DNA from: Cytophagales bacterium WSM2-2
Lineage (GTDB): Bacteria; Bacteroidota; Bacteroidia; Cytophagales; Cyclobacteriaceae
DNA length: 64,000 nt
Assembly: GCA_015472025.1 (NCBI GenBank)
Contig: BNHL01000001.1
Location: 4,886,001-4,950,000, forward strand
Reading direction: 5' to 3'
Shown here piece after piece: positions 62,401 through 64,000 of this stretch. How positions within the stretch are numbered: the stretch's first letter is position 1; the number at the start of each line of letters is the position of its first letter. The translations under genes and the position numbers were made by a program. The notes under the pieces are model-generated. The model was not told the origin of the DNA. It saw only the letters and a program-made list of their open reading frames with translations, and did no database searches.

Positions 62401-62638
62401 AGCCACCGTAAAGAATCGGCAACACTCCGCAGTAAATGAATGATGACTTACCGCTACCGGAAGGACCGATAACGCCTACGAACCTACTTTTTGAAAGCTT
62501 TAAGAGGACTTCATCACTTTGGCCCTCCCGGCCAAAGAAAAGGTGGCTCTCTTCAATCTTGAAGGGACGTAAACCAGGAAACGGGTTGTCTATACCTACT
62601 TCGGTTGACGCTCCGTGTGTTTCTTCTGTCTGGCTCAT
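59453..62638 (-). CDS. nSTAND1-type NTPase with membrane segment, coiled coil and WD40 propeller
   Basis: 1,061 residues. The N-terminus DNPFPGLRPFKIEESHLFFGRE is typical of the nSTAND1 branch of STAND NTPases. Walker A is GPSGSGKSS (58-66), Walker B LVLVDQFEEL (156-165). The helical and winged-helix part continues to about 490. A membrane segment follows at about 505-525 (TTAIVFGVITGFALIALVYAF), then a long Ala/Glu/Lys coiled coil (530-655), then about seven WD40 units (700-1045; for example GHTSHIEQIKFSHSGAFMATASKDKTIRLW). A sensor-switch protein, presumably at the inner membrane. It starts 5 bases after the TIR-like gene. Such proteins serve in immunity, apoptosis-like or signalling systems. 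Confidence 0.92.
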   Translation of the reverse strand: MSQTEETHGASTEVGIDNPFPGLRPFKIEESHLFFGREGQSDEVLLKLSKSRFVGVIGPSGSGKSSFIYCGVLPILYGGFLTDASPNWEVVVTRPGAGPIDNLAESLLKTSRDYNYADPEDKKIKRTIVSTLLRSSSLGLVEAIQQSRRSADINYLVLVDQFEELFRFKDSTDPNSVNETLAFVNLLMEAINYEDAPIYVAITMRSDFIGDCAQFPELTRKINDSHYLIPQMTRDQKRRAIEGPVAVGNAKIAPRLVQQLLNDLGDNPDQLPILQHALMRTWSYWSRYRDYEDEQLDLKHYEAIGTMSEALSMHANEAYDELDEDQKRICEVLFKAITEKRGENFGIRRPTRLNEIASIADVSESDVIEVIEKFREPGRSLLTPGYGSPMGSKSMIDISHESLMRIWVRLKNWVDDEADAVQMYLRLAEAANMYQVGKAGLWRPPDLQLALNWQVKHKPTLVWGQRYHPAFERTMIFLEYSKKEFETEQRIKELEQKRKLQRARTTAIVFGVITGFALIALVYAFVQQGIAKEQEALANAKSIEAQKNAEEANKQRDLAKIAAVEAEKQKNLAQAAAIEAQKQQALAEEARKRAEASEISAKTNEAKAIQAQKEAVAAKKIADENRDKAVAAQKDADQRKFLAIAKAISLKSAQINDRELRALLAQQGYNYNFKNAGYEFDNEVYNGLFGALKAWADPITKSLNGHTSAARAVVTSLKNNSIYSGGSDGRILHWALDNGTWKADTLARFVTAGEVTPFYQIYSMDISNDGNYLVAGGLFSADRNANYVYLFDLRTPGAEPKKIAGFVSDVENLCFTPDNRGFYARSNSGRSIMYSDLSATAKEVINSKEKITSIDLSPDGSKLAGGGVDGNLYVWDTKNNYSANNYSILKGKDILMVAFSPKGTDVVIGAENGELRIVTNGVVRRTLTGHTSHIEQIKFSHSGAFMATASKDKTIRLWNYNDLVKAPQVLNDHDWVWSMSFSPDDTQLMAGIHSVIQNIPSQDKKEDIDYTIHAWPTKISAMSNKLCTYITRNMNQEEWDQYVDKDLTYEATCPTLPANNK

Positions 62639-62643
62639 AATTT

Positions 62644-64000
62644 TTACGATTTAAATTCCTCTAAAAAACTTTTCAAATTCTCCATTGATTTGTTTGAATC
62701 GCTGGATATCAGGGTCATATTTTGATTCTTGTAGGGATCCAAATTACCAACTCCTACCAATGCTTTTGCCTGAATAGGTTTGTTTCTTCCGAAGCCCGGA
62801 GCTTTAAGCAGGTCAAGAATCTTCATTCGCACCCACTGATCATTTACTTTTCCTTTGAAAATAATAGCTCCGTCAAAATTGCGCAGGTTGTCAATGTGCC
62901 TTTTGCGCACATCAAGAAGTTCGCCTTCAAAAGCAGGTAACAAAACTTTGAATCCGGATTTCTCCAGCGCCTCGCGAATCGGAGTAACTTCAGTATTGTC
63001 AACACGATCATGCACCAGGTATATCGACTTACTACTTTCTGATTCCGCGTTGTTCCTTTCTCCAACTTCCATCAACTCCTCGCGCATAATATTTTTGAAA
63101 TCCTCCAGCGGATTTTGCAATATCTCCGCCCCTTCCTGGGCTTCAGTATCCCTGCGAATAGTATCGATGAATGCTTTCTGTTTGTCGCTGGCATTTTTCA
63201 AATTCTGGGCGATCCAAATGAGACGTGAGAAATCATCCTTAGTTTGTCTCTTGGCTACGGCCACTTCTGATGCAATCTTGTTTTGAATGTCAACAATCGA
63301 ACGATCCGCTCCTTCCGGAATTTCACCATAAGCACTTCCGATCAAGTGGACAGAAAGTGAGCATTCTTCCAGGTCCTTCCTTACTTCTTTTTCCAGTTCG
63401 TCCAGGCGATTGGATAATGTGTGATTAGGCAACACGATGAATCCATGACGTTGCAACTCACGCTTGATGATATTCCGTTGTACAGAAAGGTCGTGGCCCG
63501 TTTCCGCGAGGTAAATTGTCTTCCTTTTATAAATATTCTTTATTTCACCTGACTTGGTCTCACCTGCTTTTAATACGATCAGTGATTCATGAATATCATA
63601 GGCCAAGTCAACCAGCTTCATCCAATATTGCTTTTCTGCCTCCTGGCTAAAGAAATCGGAGTATTCCTTCATCGCTCCCGTCTCCACATCGAGTTGGTAC
63701 ATGTCATACCCAATGGAATCGCGAAGGCGAGGTGGTTGCTCTTGTGTGGTCATCGGGGCTTTTAGTACTTTGAATACCCGGTTGACCTGCGAGGGAGACG
63801 TGTTTTTTACGAATGTCTCCACCAAATCAAGGCAACGACCTGATTGTACAAAATCTTTTGTAAGCACAGTTACTAAAATTGATGCGTTATCCATGGCCGG
63901 AGCCGTGGCTGTGTCAAATTCTGATTTGATCACCACCGTTGGTTTAGTCCCCAATACCTGGAAGAGCATCAGTTCTAGAAATTTTTTAAACTGGGTTACC
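62644..64000 (-). CDS. TIR/DUF4062-like multi-domain protein, 5' end outside window
   Basis: The frame is open to the right edge of the window, so the ATG at 63969 is probably internal and the N-terminus is missing. The visible 452 residues hold three TIR-like alpha/beta units. The first (cut) ends with DNASILVTVLTKDFVQSGRC. The second is DUF4062-like: KTIYLAETGHDLSVQRNIIKREL with LEECSLSVHLIGSAYG. The third is near the C-terminus: KSIYLVHDRVDNTEVTPIREAL and FDGAIIFKGKVNDQWVRMKI. Such arrays act as effectors or scaffolds beside STAND NTPases. A catalytic NADase glutamate could not be assigned. It lies 5 bases before the nSTAND gene on the same strand. Confidence 0.8.
   Translation of the reverse strand, partial: VTQFKKFLELMLFQVLGTKPTVVIKSEFDTATAPAMDNASILVTVLTKDFVQSGRCLDLVETFVKNTSPSQVNRVFKVLKAPMTTQEQPPRLRDSIGYDMYQLDVETGAMKEYSDFFSQEAEKQYWMKLVDLAYDIHESLIVLKAGETKSGEIKNIYKRKTIYLAETGHDLSVQRNIIKRELQRHGFIVLPNHTLSNRLDELEKEVRKDLEECSLSVHLIGSAYGEIPEGADRSIVDIQNKIASEVAVAKRQTKDDFSRLIWIAQNLKNASDKQKAFIDTIRRDTEAQEGAEILQNPLEDFKNIMREELMEVGERNNAESESSKSIYLVHDRVDNTEVTPIREALEKSGFKVLLPAFEGELLDVRKRHIDNLRNFDGAIIFKGKVNDQWVRMKILDLLKAPGFGRNKPIQAKALVGVGNLDPYKNQNMTLISSDSNKSMENLKSFLEEFKS

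Overview
The window looks like chromosomal DNA from a Bacteroidota bacterium, most likely of the order Cytophagales. The supporting signs are: two giant secreted proteins with type IX secretion (T9SS) sorting domains, Bacteroidetes-style promoter boxes (TAnnTTTG) upstream of several genes, an electron-transfer-flavoprotein operon, a GH95 fucosidase, a YwqK/MORN protein, a sigma factor with a small membrane partner, and a YfiT-type DinB domain. No rRNA, tRNA, insertion sequence or CRISPR array was recognised. All assignments come from reading the sequence; no database search was run.

Layout. 1-5 kb: the tail of a membrane protein (DUF3667-like), then a leftward run etfB-etfA-bifunctional nuclease-nucleoside permease-TPR protein. 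5-12 kb: an MDR oxidoreductase, an alpha-L-fucosidase, dnaB with a small 4-fold-beta-flower protein behind it, a degenerate Mur-ligase-like protein and a DnaQ-type exonuclease. 12.05-12.3 kb holds a probable leftward structured RNA with its own promoter and terminator. 12.3-18.4 kb: serC-like aminotransferase, an ECF sigma factor with a likely membrane partner, an LTXXQ-like periplasmic protein, an outer-membrane protein, an M1 peptidase and a DUF7832-like protein. 18.4-28.5 kb: coiled-coil secreted protein, TlpA-type thioredoxin, tail-specific protease, zinc-ribbon membrane protein, two small overlapping genes, MazG-like pyrophosphatase, MORN/beta-barrel protein, an SRAP-family protein without most of its active site, and a YheT hydrolase. 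28.5-30.7 kb is a gene-poor accessory patch with one unknown gene, a strong hairpin and a Uma2 pseudogene with four frameshifts.

30.7-64 kb is dominated by two giant T9SS exoproteins, 2,823 and 5,371 residues long, separated by a TerC membrane protein fused to a YfiT/DinB domain. The larger exoprotein is the last gene of a tightly packed leftward cluster: a TIR/DUF4062-like protein (cut by the window edge), an nSTAND-type NTPase with a transmembrane segment, coiled coil and WD40 propeller, an outer-membrane protein, a lipoprotein, then the exoprotein.

The best candidates for undescribed biology are: (1) that cytoplasmic-sensor-to-surface cluster at 41-64 kb; (2) the TerC-YfiT fusion; (3) the SRAP protein with three of four catalytic positions replaced; (4) the Mur-ligase-like protein with a destroyed P-loop; and (5) the small RNA at 12.05-12.25 kb.
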